A stretch of 64,000 nucleotides of DNA from Pseudomonas mandelii (lineage in GTDB: Bacteria; Pseudomonadota; Gammaproteobacteria; Pseudomonadales; Pseudomonadaceae): assembly GCF_006438925.1 (NCBI RefSeq), contig NZ_RCZA01000007.1:3611-67610 (forward strand), written 5' to 3'. Of this stretch, positions 9,926-17,625 are shown in pieces. The notes beneath the pieces are model-generated. The model was not told the origin of the DNA. It ran no database searches and saw nothing but the letters and a program-made list of their open reading frames with translations. The translations under genes and the position numbers were made by a program. The number at the start of each line of letters is the position of its first letter. The stretch's first letter is position 1.

Positions 9926-11041
9926 ATGCTTATCAGGAAACGGCGCTTGGGCATCGCGTTAGTCGCAGTCGGGATAGTGTCTGCCAGCCTGGCTTTTGCT
10001 GTGTATCAGCACCTTCGCGGTCCAGAACCGTTGACACTGGGTGATGGAAAAAATGGCCCCCCGGAGATGGTCTGGCTGCCTGCTGGCGAATTTTTGATGG
10101 GCAGCGATCATAAGCAGGCACGGCCCAATGAGGGGCCGGCCCACAAGGTTCGACTCGACGGCTATTGGATCGACCGCTACGACGTCACCAATGCCGATTT
10201 CGCCCGTTTCATTTCTGAAACGCATTACGTCACCACCGCCGAACGCAAACCTGAATGGGACGATCTGAAAGTGCAGTTGCCGCCGGGTACTGCTGAGCCG
10301 GACGACAGCCTCATGGTGCCTGGGGCCTTGGTTTTCGTGGGCACAGACAGACCCATTCCACTGAATGATTTCAGTCAGTGGTGGGCATTTGTCCCGGGCG
10401 CTGACTGGCGCCACCCGTTGGGCCCTGACAGTACAATCGAGGGCAAGGAAACCCATCCAGTTGTTCAGGTTTCACGCGAGGATGCACAGGCGTATGCAGC
10501 GTGGGCTCATAAGCGCCTGCCGACCGAGGCCGAATGGGAGTACGCCGCGAGAGGCGGCCTGGAACAGGCGAACTATGCGTGGGGAAATGATTTTTCGCCG
10601 GATGGCGAAAAGATGGCCAACACCTGGGATGAGGTGCAACCGTTTCCCGTGTCCGGGGCCAGCAACAAATTCAAAATCGGCACCAAACCGGTAGGCAGTT
10701 ACAGACCCAACGCTTATGGGCTGTACGACATGTCCGGAAACGTTTGGCAGTGGGTCGCCGATTGGTATCGTGTTGATGCGTTCAGAGTAGGGCTCAAGCG
10801 TCAGTCGGCGGGTGAAGTGGTGTTTAACCCAGTGGGTCCATCCGACAGCTATGACCCGGATCTCGGGGTAACGGCCAATGCACCGCAACGTGTGATTCGA
10901 GGGGGCTCTTTTCTGTGTAGCGACAGCTACTGCACGAGCTTTCGAACCAGTGCCAGGCAGGGCGCAGATCCAATGAATTCCATGTCACATCTCGGATTTC
11001 GCCTGGCGATGAGCAATGACCAATGGGAAAAGAATCGCTGA
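9926..11041 (+). CDS. formylglycine-generating enzyme (sulfatase maturase)
   Basis: The 371-residue protein has an N-terminal hydrophobic segment (about 8-28) that serves as anchor or signal, followed by an FGE-sulfatase (SUMF1) domain. Family landmarks include MVWLPAGEFLMGSD, YDVTNADFARFI, RLPTEAEWEYAARGG, GLYDMSGNVWQWVADW and RGGSFLCSDSYC. The last contains the paired active-site cysteines Cys331 and Cys336, equivalent to the two cysteines of aerobic FGEs. It can therefore oxidise the sulfatase cysteine rather than being a non-catalytic homolog. AAGGGGAG precedes ATG 9926. It is divergent from the sulfatase across 192 bases that must hold both promoters. Confidence 0.93.
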   Translation: MLIRKRRLGIALVAVGIVSASLAFAVYQHLRGPEPLTLGDGKNGPPEMVWLPAGEFLMGSDHKQARPNEGPAHKVRLDGYWIDRYDVTNADFARFISETHYVTTAERKPEWDDLKVQLPPGTAEPDDSLMVPGALVFVGTDRPIPLNDFSQWWAFVPGADWRHPLGPDSTIEGKETHPVVQVSREDAQAYAAWAHKRLPTEAEWEYAARGGLEQANYAWGNDFSPDGEKMANTWDEVQPFPVSGASNKFKIGTKPVGSYRPNAYGLYDMSGNVWQWVADWYRVDAFRVGLKRQSAGEVVFNPVGPSDSYDPDLGVTANAPQRVIRGGSFLCSDSYCTSFRTSARQGADPMNSMSHLGFRLAMSNDQWEKNR

Positions 11042-11409
11042 TTGCAATATGCACGCGGGTGCCATGCTTTGCAGTCAAGAAAATAGCCTGCCTCAGGATC
11101 GGGTTTCGTTCTTCGAGCGTGTATCGCACGAAGATTTATCTGTTGGGTTCATTAGGGGTGTGCCTCTCCTTTCGAATCGACAGATGCATGGTTGAGTTCC
11201 TTCACTGGCTATCCGGCCAGAAGCGGGCATGGCAGGTTGGGCGCTGAAATCGCACTACACTCCACCCGTTCAACAAACGATTTGTACGCGCCGCTCGCAA
11301 CGCGGTTCGAACGGGCTGCAGTCCATGGCCGGCGCACTACTCGCATGCGGCGCGAGCCTTCCTCACGACGGCAGGAATTCCAAGGTGCAGCGATGCGCAA
11401 TTTTTTCTC
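11042..11409. other. intergenic region without a convincing gene
   Basis: This 368-base stretch follows the FGE gene. Small open frames exist on both strands but show no ribosome-binding site, family resemblance or consistent codon use. The text TATCCGGCCAGAAGCGGGC near 11211 is a weak relative of a short sequence repeated at 28401-31770. I see no terminator with a T-run. Confidence 0.4.
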
Positions 11410-12165
11410 ATGAACCATATCGCTATCGGACTCATCGCCTTCGTCGCTATCTTCGGCGGCGCTCTTATTGGCGTCTTTGCTGCGCGAGCTCTGCCCGAGC
11501 ATCACCTCAGCAATGAGTCGCGCAATGCAATCTCCGTTTCAGCGGCGATTGTCGGCACGCTTTCGGCCTTGGTAATCGGCCTGATGATCTCGACGGCGAA
11601 CAGTTCGTTCTCGACACGGTCGAGTGAAGTATCCAGGATCGCCGTCGACATCGTCCGCATTAACCGAGTGTTGCTGCGTTACGGACCAGAGGCGGAGGAT
11701 GCCCGCGTTGAGCTGCGCAACTACGCGAGGGCGAAAATGCAGGAGTTGTTCCCGGCGGCAGGGGAACCATCACAGTCAAGCGAAGCGACTGTCGAGATGA
11801 TGGAGGCGACACAAGAATCGATTCTATTGCTTGTTCCGACGGACCCAAGACAGCGCTGGCTACGCACGCAGGCTCTTACGCTTTCAGACGATGTTTTACA
11901 GGCGCGCTGGCTACTGGCGGAACAGCGTGCCAGCAACATTCCGATGCCGTTCCTGATCCTGCTGATCTTTTGGCTTAGCCTGGTTTTCGCCAGCTTCGGT
12001 TTGTTCGCACCTCGCAATGCCACGACTATCGCCGTTTTCTGCCTCTGTTCGATTGCGGTTTCAGGAGGCATCACGATGATACTGGAGCTGGACTCACCCT
12101 TCTCCGGCCTCGTCCATGTCTCCGGTGAGCCGATGCGCCAAGCGCTGGCCGAGATCATCCGTTGA
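11410..12165 (+). CDS. DUF4239 (bestrophin-like) membrane protein
   Basis: The 251-residue protein has two N-terminal membrane segments (IGLIAFVAIFGGALIGVFAA; VGTLSALVIGLMIS). A soluble helical middle, rich in charged residues, follows (about 65-175). Two C-terminal segments close it (LILLIFWLSLVFASFGLFA; IAVFCLCSIAVSGGITMIL). This is the topology of the DUF4239/bestrophin-like family, whose function is not established. The ATG is reasonable from conservation of the first helix, but no strong ribosome-binding site precedes it. It appears to be a single-gene unit. Confidence 0.75.
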   Translation: MNHIAIGLIAFVAIFGGALIGVFAARALPEHHLSNESRNAISVSAAIVGTLSALVIGLMISTANSSFSTRSSEVSRIAVDIVRINRVLLRYGPEAEDARVELRNYARAKMQELFPAAGEPSQSSEATVEMMEATQESILLLVPTDPRQRWLRTQALTLSDDVLQARWLLAEQRASNIPMPFLILLIFWLSLVFASFGLFAPRNATTIAVFCLCSIAVSGGITMILELDSPFSGLVHVSGEPMRQALAEIIR

Positions 12166-12460
12166 TCAATTAGTCAGGCTGTGTGAAAACGCATGCGCCG
12201 TTTTGAAGTCTGCGTTGCTACGTAAAATCTGCTGGCGTTTGGTTAATCAGCCAGGCCTGAAATTTGCGTAGGCGCGCGTTTTTTGTTCCGGTTCTGACTG
12301 TAAAACCTGCTCCCCGCGGTTCTGGCTGAGCGGTAGAGCCGACGACAGGAGGATCATTGCCGGCGTCGATAGTCACCATCACCTCAATGAAGTTCTCATA
12401 AAAAATCCGCGGCGTAACATCAGCCCCATACCAAACAACTACACCCCGGAGCACACCATC
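12166..12460. other. intergenic region, possible relic
   Basis: The segment 12178-12240 begins CAGGCTGTGTGAAAACGCAT, which resembles terminal sequences of several Pseudomonas insertion sequences, but no transposase gene is attached. A minus-strand frame ending at 12218 has a C-terminal tail (NARLRKFQAWLINQ) that recalls the end of LysR regulators, without the rest. I treat both as possible relics. The promoter of the repeat-protein gene should lie near 12380-12445. Confidence 0.3.
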
Positions 12461-12862
12461 ATGAAACGCCAAATCCTTCTCAGCATCGCTTTCTCGGTTT
12501 TTGCAGTTAACGCTTTCGCCGCTACCTCTGCTCACCCGGTTGTCGCTGAAGGCGGCTCGGATCGTCTGATTGAAAGTCGTGTGGCTGAGGGTGGTTCGGA
12601 TCGTTTGATTGAAAATCGTGTGGCCGAAGGTGGCTCCGATCGTCTGATCGAAAACCGCGTCGCTGAAGGTGGCTCCGACCGTCTGATCGAAAACCGCGTC
12701 GCTGAAGGTGGTTCGGATCGTCTGATCGAAAACCGCGTCGCCGAAGGTGGTTCGGATCGCCTGATCGAAAACCGCGTCGCTGAAGGTGGCTCCGACCTTC
12801 TGATCGAAAACCGCGTCGCTGAAGGTGGTTCGGATCGTCTGATCGAAAGCCGCGCTGCATAA
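12461..12862 (+). CDS. secreted protein made of eight 13-residue repeats
   Basis: The 133-residue product has a signal peptide (residues 1-20, ending NAFA) and a seven-residue linker. It then has eight consecutive copies of VAEGGSDRLIENR (residues 28-131) and a final AA. Copies 1 and 8 end ESR, and copy 7 has L for R at position 8. The family is widespread in Pseudomonas and has sometimes been labelled phage infection protein without clear evidence; its function is unknown. GGAG precedes ATG 12461. A strong terminator follows at 12891-12920, so the gene is a monocistronic unit. Confidence 0.8.
   Translation: MKRQILLSIAFSVFAVNAFAATSAHPVVAEGGSDRLIESRVAEGGSDRLIENRVAEGGSDRLIENRVAEGGSDRLIENRVAEGGSDRLIENRVAEGGSDRLIENRVAEGGSDLLIENRVAEGGSDRLIESRAA
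12542..12853 (+). repeat. tandem array of eight 39-bp units inside the secreted protein gene
   Basis: The array consists of eight in-frame copies of a 39-bp unit encoding VAEGGSDRLIENR. Copies differ mostly at synonymous third positions (for example GGTTCGGAT versus GGCTCCGAC). Such arrays can change copy number by slippage or recombination without breaking the frame. Confidence 0.95.
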
Positions 12863-12890
12863 ATGAATAGCATTACCGAAGCACTCAACG

Positions 12891-12920
12891 AAAAGCCCGG
12901 CCTGACAAGCCGGGCTTTTT
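12891..12920 (+). terminator. rho-independent terminator after the repeat-protein gene
   Basis: AAAAGCCCGGC (12891-12901) pairs with GCCGGGCTTTTT (12909-12920) around a 7-base loop, giving an 11-bp stem ending in a T-run. Confidence 0.92.
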
Positions 12921-13015
12921 CGTGCACAAAATAAATCGATCCCTGCTTAATGCCTCCGCCACACCTGTGATACATAACACCTGATTGTGAGTCCCGTACC
13001 CGATGAGGTTTACCG

Positions 13016-13588
13016 ATGCCCCGTTCCCCACATTTACCGCAACTGCTGATCTGCGCCGTCGTCGGTTTACTCGCCAGCAGCGCACAGGCCAGTGTGCCCC
13101 CCCCGGTACCCGATAGCTTGCAACCGCTGCTGGTGACGTTGAACGAACGTCTGAGCATTGCTGATCTTGTGGCGCTGACCAAGTGGGACAGTGGCAAACC
13201 GATCCAGGACAGTGCCCGGGAAGCGCAAGTCATCGCCAACGCCAGGAAGCTGGCCGTTGAGCGCAAACTGGACCCGAACGAAGTAGCCGAATTGATCGCC
13301 GCCCAGATTGAAGCCAACAAGCTGGTGCAGTACGGGCTGGTGGCCCAATGGCGAGCGGCTGGCAAGGCGCCTGACACGCCGCGACCAGACCTCGCCAATC
13401 AAATCCGGCCACAGCTTGATGAGCTGCAAAACCGCCTGTTGCAGCAATACGCCGCCTTCGCGCCCTATCGCAATGACCCGGAATGCGCGAACTGGCTAGC
13501 CAAAGAACGATCCAGCCTGATCAAGGACGGCCTGCATGGTCAGGCACTGATACGCGCCACCGGGGAGCTGTGTGTCGCTGATCAGTGA
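13016..13588 (+). CDS. periplasmic chorismate mutase, AroQ-gamma class
   Basis: The 190-residue enzyme converts chorismate to prephenate in the periplasm. It has a cleavable signal peptide (residues 1-25, ending AQA) and an all-helical AroQ domain with the motif LNERLSIADLVALTKWDSGK, then QDSAREAQVI. The Arg, Lys and Asp/Arg/Glu residues of the class fall in these segments. A cysteine pair near the C-terminus (ECANWL; GELCVAD) fits the disulfide seen in exported AroQ enzymes. It has a terminator on each side. Why Pseudomonas exports this activity is unclear. Confidence 0.9.
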   Translation: MPRSPHLPQLLICAVVGLLASSAQASVPPPVPDSLQPLLVTLNERLSIADLVALTKWDSGKPIQDSAREAQVIANARKLAVERKLDPNEVAELIAAQIEANKLVQYGLVAQWRAAGKAPDTPRPDLANQIRPQLDELQNRLLQQYAAFAPYRNDPECANWLAKERSSLIKDGLHGQALIRATGELCVADQ

Positions 13589-13618
13589 CTGAGTAGCTTT
13601 AAAGCGGTCTCTGAAAAG

Positions 13619-13649
13619 AAGCCCGGCCCGATCAGCCGGGCTTTTTTTT
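13619..13649 (+). terminator. rho-independent terminator after the chorismate mutase gene
   Basis: GCCCGGC (13621-13627) pairs with GCCGGGC (13635-13641), extended by flanking AA/TT, with eight T residues directly after. Confidence 0.9.
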
Positions 13650-13735
13650 GTGAGCTACTTTTAGTGCATCCGCAGGGTCGCAAGTCGATCCTGGCGGCAC
13701 TATTGAATGTCACACGGCAAACCATCGGAGTTGAA

Positions 13736-14164
13736 ATGTCTGAACTGAAATTGCATCCAAAAGCCGCAGAATCCCTGAACCACTGGCACGACATGATCAG
13801 CAAGGGTGACTTGAGCGCCTTGCCCGGTTTGTTGGACCCACAGGCGATATTCCGCTCCCCGATGGCTCACACGCCTTACTCGGGTGCGGCCGTGGTATCG
13901 ATGATTCTCAACACGGTCATCGAAGTATTTGAGGATTTTGTCTACCACCGGAAACTGTCGACCGCAGACGGCCTGAATGTCGTCCTGGAGTTCAGCGCCA
14001 ACGTCGGCGGGAAAGCGTTAAAGGGCATCGACATGATCCGATTCAACGAACAAGGAAAAATCGTTGAGTTTGAAGTGATGGTCCGTCCCTTGAGTGGCCT
14101 GCAAGCCTTGGGCGAGCAAATGGGACAACGCCTTGGCGCTTACCTGGCGGCCAGCAAAGCTTGA
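13736..14164 (+). CDS. SnoaL/NTF2-like protein
   Basis: The 142-residue protein fits the cone-shaped NTF2/SnoaL fold. It begins with a helix (AAESLNHWHDMISKGDLSALPGLL), followed by DPQAIFRSPM and alternating strands ending IVEFEVMVRPLSGLQALGEQMG. Family members include small isomerases, dehydratases and binding proteins, so the activity cannot be named. ATG 13736 is preferred because CGGAG lies just upstream; an upstream frame to 13664 would run into the terminator. It stands alone. Confidence 0.75.
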   Translation: MSELKLHPKAAESLNHWHDMISKGDLSALPGLLDPQAIFRSPMAHTPYSGAAVVSMILNTVIEVFEDFVYHRKLSTADGLNVVLEFSANVGGKALKGIDMIRFNEQGKIVEFEVMVRPLSGLQALGEQMGQRLGAYLAASKA

Positions 14165-14246
14165 AGACGTTGCATCGCCTTGGCGATGCCTCTGCTCCCG
14201 GCTTGGTGTTAAATAGAGCGCGTAAAGCAGCGCAACGAGAACACCG

Positions 14247-14348
14247 ATGAATACCCTTTTTGAGATTAATGATGTCCCTGAGCCCAACATTCAGCGTGAT
14301 GGAAACATTCATCGCGTCGCCCATCAGCAGACGGTGGTAACAGCATGA
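14247..14348 (+). CDS. 33-residue ORF overlapping the amidase start
   Basis: ATG 14247 opens a 33-codon frame (MNTLFEINDVPEPNIQRDGN and 13 more residues) whose TGA overlaps the amidase ATG as ATGA. The amidase start has no clear ribosome-binding site of its own, so this frame could act as a translational coupler. I recognise no family and the frame may be fortuitous. Confidence 0.35.
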   Translation: MNTLFEINDVPEPNIQRDGNIHRVAHQQTVVTA

Positions 14349-16060
14349 TCGAGGTCACCGAAGTTTCCATTGCCGAACTGCGTGCTGCGCTCGAATCTGG
14401 TCGAACCACTGCGGTTGAGCTGGTCCAGGCCTATCTCGCCAGGATCGATGCCTACGACGGACCCGACACGCCGACCGCCCTCAACGCGGTGGTGGTTCGA
14501 AACCCCGAGGCGCTCGACGAGGCGCAGGCGTCCGATGCCCGTCGGGCCAAGGGCGAGACGCTGGGTCCGCTCGATGGCATTCCCTATACGGCCAAGGACA
14601 GTTACCTGGTAAAGGGGCTCACCGCTGCCTCTGGCAGTCCCGCCTTCGCGAACCTGATCGCTTATCGCGATGCGTTCACGATCGAACGGCTTCGCGCTGC
14701 TGGCGCGATCTGCCTGGGCAAAACCAACATGCCGCCCATGGCAAACGGCGGCATGCAGCGCGGGGTCTACGGCCGGGCGGAGAGCCCGTACAACGCTGAC
14801 TATCTCACCGCCCCCTTCGCCTCGGGTTCATCGAACGGCGCCGGTACGGCAACTGCCGCCAGCTTCGCGGCATTCGGCCTCGCGGAAGAAACCTGGTCGA
14901 GCGGACGCGGCCCTGCATCGAACAATGGTTTGTGTGCCTATACACCTTCGCGCGGGGTAATCTCGGTGCGCGGCAACTGGCCGTTGACGCCGACGATGGA
15001 CGTTGTCGTGCCGTTTGCCAGAACCATGGCCGACCTGCTCGAAGTGCTCGACGTGGTGGTGGCGGATGATCCCGACACCCGTGGCGATCTGTGGCGGATG
15101 CAACCCTGGGTGCCGATTCCGAGCGTCGCTTCGGTGCGCCCCGCTTCCTATGCCGAGTTGGCGGTGAAGTCCGATGCACTGGCTGGAAAACGCTTTGGCG
15201 TTCCGCGCATGTACATCAACGCGGATCCGGATGCCGGCACGAGCGATGCGCCTGGCATCGGTGGTCCGACGGGGCAGCGAATCGTCACCCGCCCTTCCGT
15301 GATCGGGCTCTGGGCAGAGGCGCGCAAGGCACTCGAAGCTGCCGGTGCGGAAGTGATCGAAGTCGATTTCCCGCTGGTCTCCAATTGCGAAGGTGATCGC
15401 CCTGGTGCGCCGACCGTATTTACGCGGGGCCTGGTGTCCAAAGAGTTCCTGCATCATGAGTTGTGGGACCTGTCGGCCTGGGCGTTCGATGATTTTCTGC
15501 GGGCCAATGGCGATCCCAAGTTGAACTGCCTGGCCGATGTCGACGGACCGCTGATTTTCCCCCACGACCCGGGCACTCTCCCCAACCGGGAGGACGACCT
15601 TGCCGCGGGCATGGACGAGTACGTGAAGATGGCCGAGCGCGGCATTACCCCGTGGGACCAGATCACCACCGTTCCTGACGGACTGCGCGGACTTGAACAG
15701 ACGCGTCGAATCGATCTTGAGGACTGGATGGATCGGTTGGGGCTCGATGCGGTGCTGTTCCCGACGGTTGCCGACGTGGGGCCGGCGAATGCCGATGTCG
15801 ATCCGAGGTCTGCGGATATCGCGTGGAGCAACGGCATCTGGGTCGCCAACGGCAACCTCGCCATCCGGCACCTGGGCGTTCCCACAGTCACGGTGCCGAT
15901 GGGCGTCATGCCGGACATCGGCATGCCCGTCGGGCTGACATTTGCCGGTCGTGCCTATGACGATTCGACGCTGCTGCGCCTGGCTTCAGCGTTCGAGTCG
16001 ATCGGGTCAAAACGATTGATCCCGCCTCGAACCCCATCCTTGCCGGTTGGCAAACAATAG
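14345..16060 (+). CDS. amidase (amidase-signature family)
   Basis: The 571-residue protein has the amidase-signature fold. The catalytic lysine is expected in PYTAKDSYLVKG (about residues 79-90). The Gly/Ser-rich loop is FASGSSNGAGTAT, and the nucleophile region is WSSGRGPAS. This departs from the common GTDTGGSIRIPAS version, so the enzyme belongs to a divergent branch. It should hydrolyse a carboxamide or similar bond in the cytoplasm; the substrate is not predictable. No signal peptide. The start overlaps a 33-codon frame. An imperfect hairpin (16067-16097) ends transcription against the convergent hydroxylase gene. Confidence 0.88.
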   Translation: MIEVTEVSIAELRAALESGRTTAVELVQAYLARIDAYDGPDTPTALNAVVVRNPEALDEAQASDARRAKGETLGPLDGIPYTAKDSYLVKGLTAASGSPAFANLIAYRDAFTIERLRAAGAICLGKTNMPPMANGGMQRGVYGRAESPYNADYLTAPFASGSSNGAGTATAASFAAFGLAEETWSSGRGPASNNGLCAYTPSRGVISVRGNWPLTPTMDVVVPFARTMADLLEVLDVVVADDPDTRGDLWRMQPWVPIPSVASVRPASYAELAVKSDALAGKRFGVPRMYINADPDAGTSDAPGIGGPTGQRIVTRPSVIGLWAEARKALEAAGAEVIEVDFPLVSNCEGDRPGAPTVFTRGLVSKEFLHHELWDLSAWAFDDFLRANGDPKLNCLADVDGPLIFPHDPGTLPNREDDLAAGMDEYVKMAERGITPWDQITTVPDGLRGLEQTRRIDLEDWMDRLGLDAVLFPTVADVGPANADVDPRSADIAWSNGIWVANGNLAIRHLGVPTVTVPMGVMPDIGMPVGLTFAGRAYDDSTLLRLASAFESIGSKRLIPPRTPSLPVGKQ

Positions 16061-16066
16061 AAAGAG

Positions 16067-16097
16067 CGGGATTGGGGCTTTACACGCTCCAATCCCG
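16067..16097. terminator. probable bidirectional terminator hairpin
   Basis: CGGGATTGGGGC (16067-16078) pairs with GCTCCAATCCCG (16086-16097) with one mismatch and a 7-base loop. It lies between convergent genes and has no long T-run. Confidence 0.5.
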
Positions 16098-17100
16098 TCC
16101 AGTGGTTGAACGTCTGACGGGAATCTTGCGGGCGATGTCCACAAAGGGCGTGACGATCAGGCTATAGAGCGTCAGGTAACGGTCGTGGTCCTGTTTGCCG
16201 GTGCCAAACTGAATAGGCTCGGGCGTCGAGTGTGTGACGTAGAGCGTACCGAACATCCAGTCCCAGAGTGACAGGTTGATACCGAAGTTCTTGTTGAAGT
16301 GTCGGGGCGCGTCACTGTGGTGAATCTGGTGCTGCGCCGGGCTGTTCAGCACATGCTCGACCACGGGCCCGAAAGAAAACCAGACATGGCTGTGACGCAA
16401 ATTGGCCGCCAAGGCATTGAGGATCAAGACCATATACGTCACGCCGAACAAGGTGTACCGGCTGATCTCCCCGCCACAGGCGTACCAGAAGACACCGGCA
16501 AAAGCGCCGAGGAAGACGGTGTCAGTCAGTTTTTCGAGCATTTTTTCCACAAAGTGAATCCGGCTTGCCGTCGCCGGCACCAGGACGGGCGCGGAATGAT
16601 GGACTTTGTGGAACGCCCACAGATACCGGGAATGAAAGGCGCGATGGCCCCAGTAATGGATGAAGTCTTGCACCAGAAACACGCCCATCCCGTAGAGCAA
16701 GGAAAGTGAGAGGTTCTCCCCCACCTGCGCGCGCGCCCCAAAGATTGTTGAAAAACGAGATGTAGTCGCCGGAACGCAGGACGTACGGATCGACCAGGCC
16801 AACAATGGGCAGCACCAGTGCGACCTTCAGGATGGCCCGCACGAAGTAGTACCGGTAATCCAGCAACGCCGAGGGATGAAAATGAACCCGGTGTCCGCCG
16901 ATGAACTGCCAGAAAGAACGTGCGTCGGTCAGCCCGCGATATGTTCTGAAGCGGTAAAGGCCGTAGGCGATGCTGTAGGACACGCAGAGAAACACGATGC
17001 TGAAGCGGCCGTTCAGATCGAAAATGCCAAGAACCTGATCCGTGACTGGCTCGATCACCCACTTCATCAGGCCGTCATATAGAAGCGCGAGAACATCCAT
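16080..17100 (-). pseudogene. fatty-acid hydroxylase / sterol desaturase family protein, frameshifted
   Basis: Two overlapping minus-strand frames together encode one membrane-bound di-iron hydroxylase. The N-terminal part (17100 to about 16740) ends at FFNNLWGARA. The C-terminal part (about 16740 to 16080) continues QVGENLSLSLLYGMGVFLVQ. The latter carries all the histidine motifs: HYWGHRAFH, HKVHH, HSHVW and HQIHH. The break lies in a (GC)5 run at 16727-16736. Restoring one GC unit would rejoin the frames, so this is a recent slippage event or a sequencing error. Product would be about 340 residues. The leader has a hairpin over the ribosome-binding site. Confidence 0.85.
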
Positions 17101-17107
17101 TAACGGC

Positions 17108-17130
17108 TCCCCTCCGTCAAAGGGAGGGGA
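17108..17130 (-). promoter_or_regulatory. hairpin covering the ribosome-binding site of the hydroxylase gene
   Basis: On the minus strand TCCCCTCC (17130-17123) pairs perfectly with GGAGGGGA (17115-17108) around a 7-base loop. GGAGGGGA is the Shine-Dalgarno sequence of ATG 17100, so the 8-bp stem would hide it. Confidence 0.5.
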
Positions 17131-17197
17131 TTGTAATTCAGATCGTAATCAGCGGGTGTTCCGAGTCGAACGATTGCCTTTGGAACGTCACAAAGTC

Positions 17198-17587
17198 CTA
17201 TTGCGGCTGAAATGTCTGAAGGTACGCCAACAGGTTTTCGATCTTTTCCGGATCGCTGAGGCCCCAGAAAATCATGCGAGTACCAGGTACTACTTCTTTT
17301 GGAGCTTCGAGGTACGCGGTCAGTGTTTCGCGGGTCCAGACGATACCGGCTGATTTCATCGCATCGGAATATTGGTAATCCGTGGTGCTGCCCGAAGGGC
17401 GTCCAAAAATGCCATTGAGCTGCGGCCCGAATGAACCGCGTGCCGACTCTCCGACCTGATGGCAGCCGCCGCATATCCGCTTGAACAGTGTCGCACCCGC
17501 TTCAGCATCGCCGGCTGCCTGTGCTTGCGTGCTGAATAATCCTGCATTGAGCATCAGGGTGAAGGTGAGTACGGCGGCTTTCTGCAT
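17198..17587 (-). CDS. exported class I c-type cytochrome
   Basis: The 129-residue periplasmic electron carrier has a signal peptide (residues 1-24, ending AQA). Its haem-binding motif is C39-G-G-C42-H43, and the likely distal ligand is Met105 in GTRMIFWG. The spacing and the final DPEKIENLLAYLQTF helix match mitochondrial-type cytochrome c/c2 proteins. Start ATG 17587 has GGGAGC upstream; the longer frame to 17629 would overlap the regulator gene end. Its redox partner is not apparent. The GlxA-like regulator gene lies 38 bases upstream on the same strand. Confidence 0.9.
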   Translation of the reverse strand: MQKAAVLTFTLMLNAGLFSTQAQAAGDAEAGATLFKRICGGCHQVGESARGSFGPQLNGIFGRPSGSTTDYQYSDAMKSAGIVWTRETLTAYLEAPKEVVPGTRMIFWGLSDPEKIENLLAYLQTFQPQ

Positions 17588-17625
17588 GTTCTGCTCCCAA
17601 TCATCTGTGGCTTGGCGCCAGTGAA

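Noticed and set aside
11300-11320. GGTTCGAAC sequence resembling a tRNA T-loop
   Set aside because: No acceptor stem, anticodon arm or CCA end can be drawn around it.
12218-12535. Minus-strand frame with a LysR-like C-terminal tail
   Set aside because: Only about 15 residues resemble the family and the rest runs antisense to the repeat-protein start. It may be a tiny relic but is not a gene.
12542-12853. Regular repeats suggesting a CRISPR array
   Set aside because: The 39-bp units are contiguous and in frame with no unique spacers, and no cas genes are present.
12532-13398. Long minus-strand ORF (288 codons) with repeated SIRRSEPPSATRF units
   Set aside because: It is the antisense shadow of the eight-repeat secreted protein and of the chorismate mutase gene. 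Its repeats are forced by the 39-bp array.
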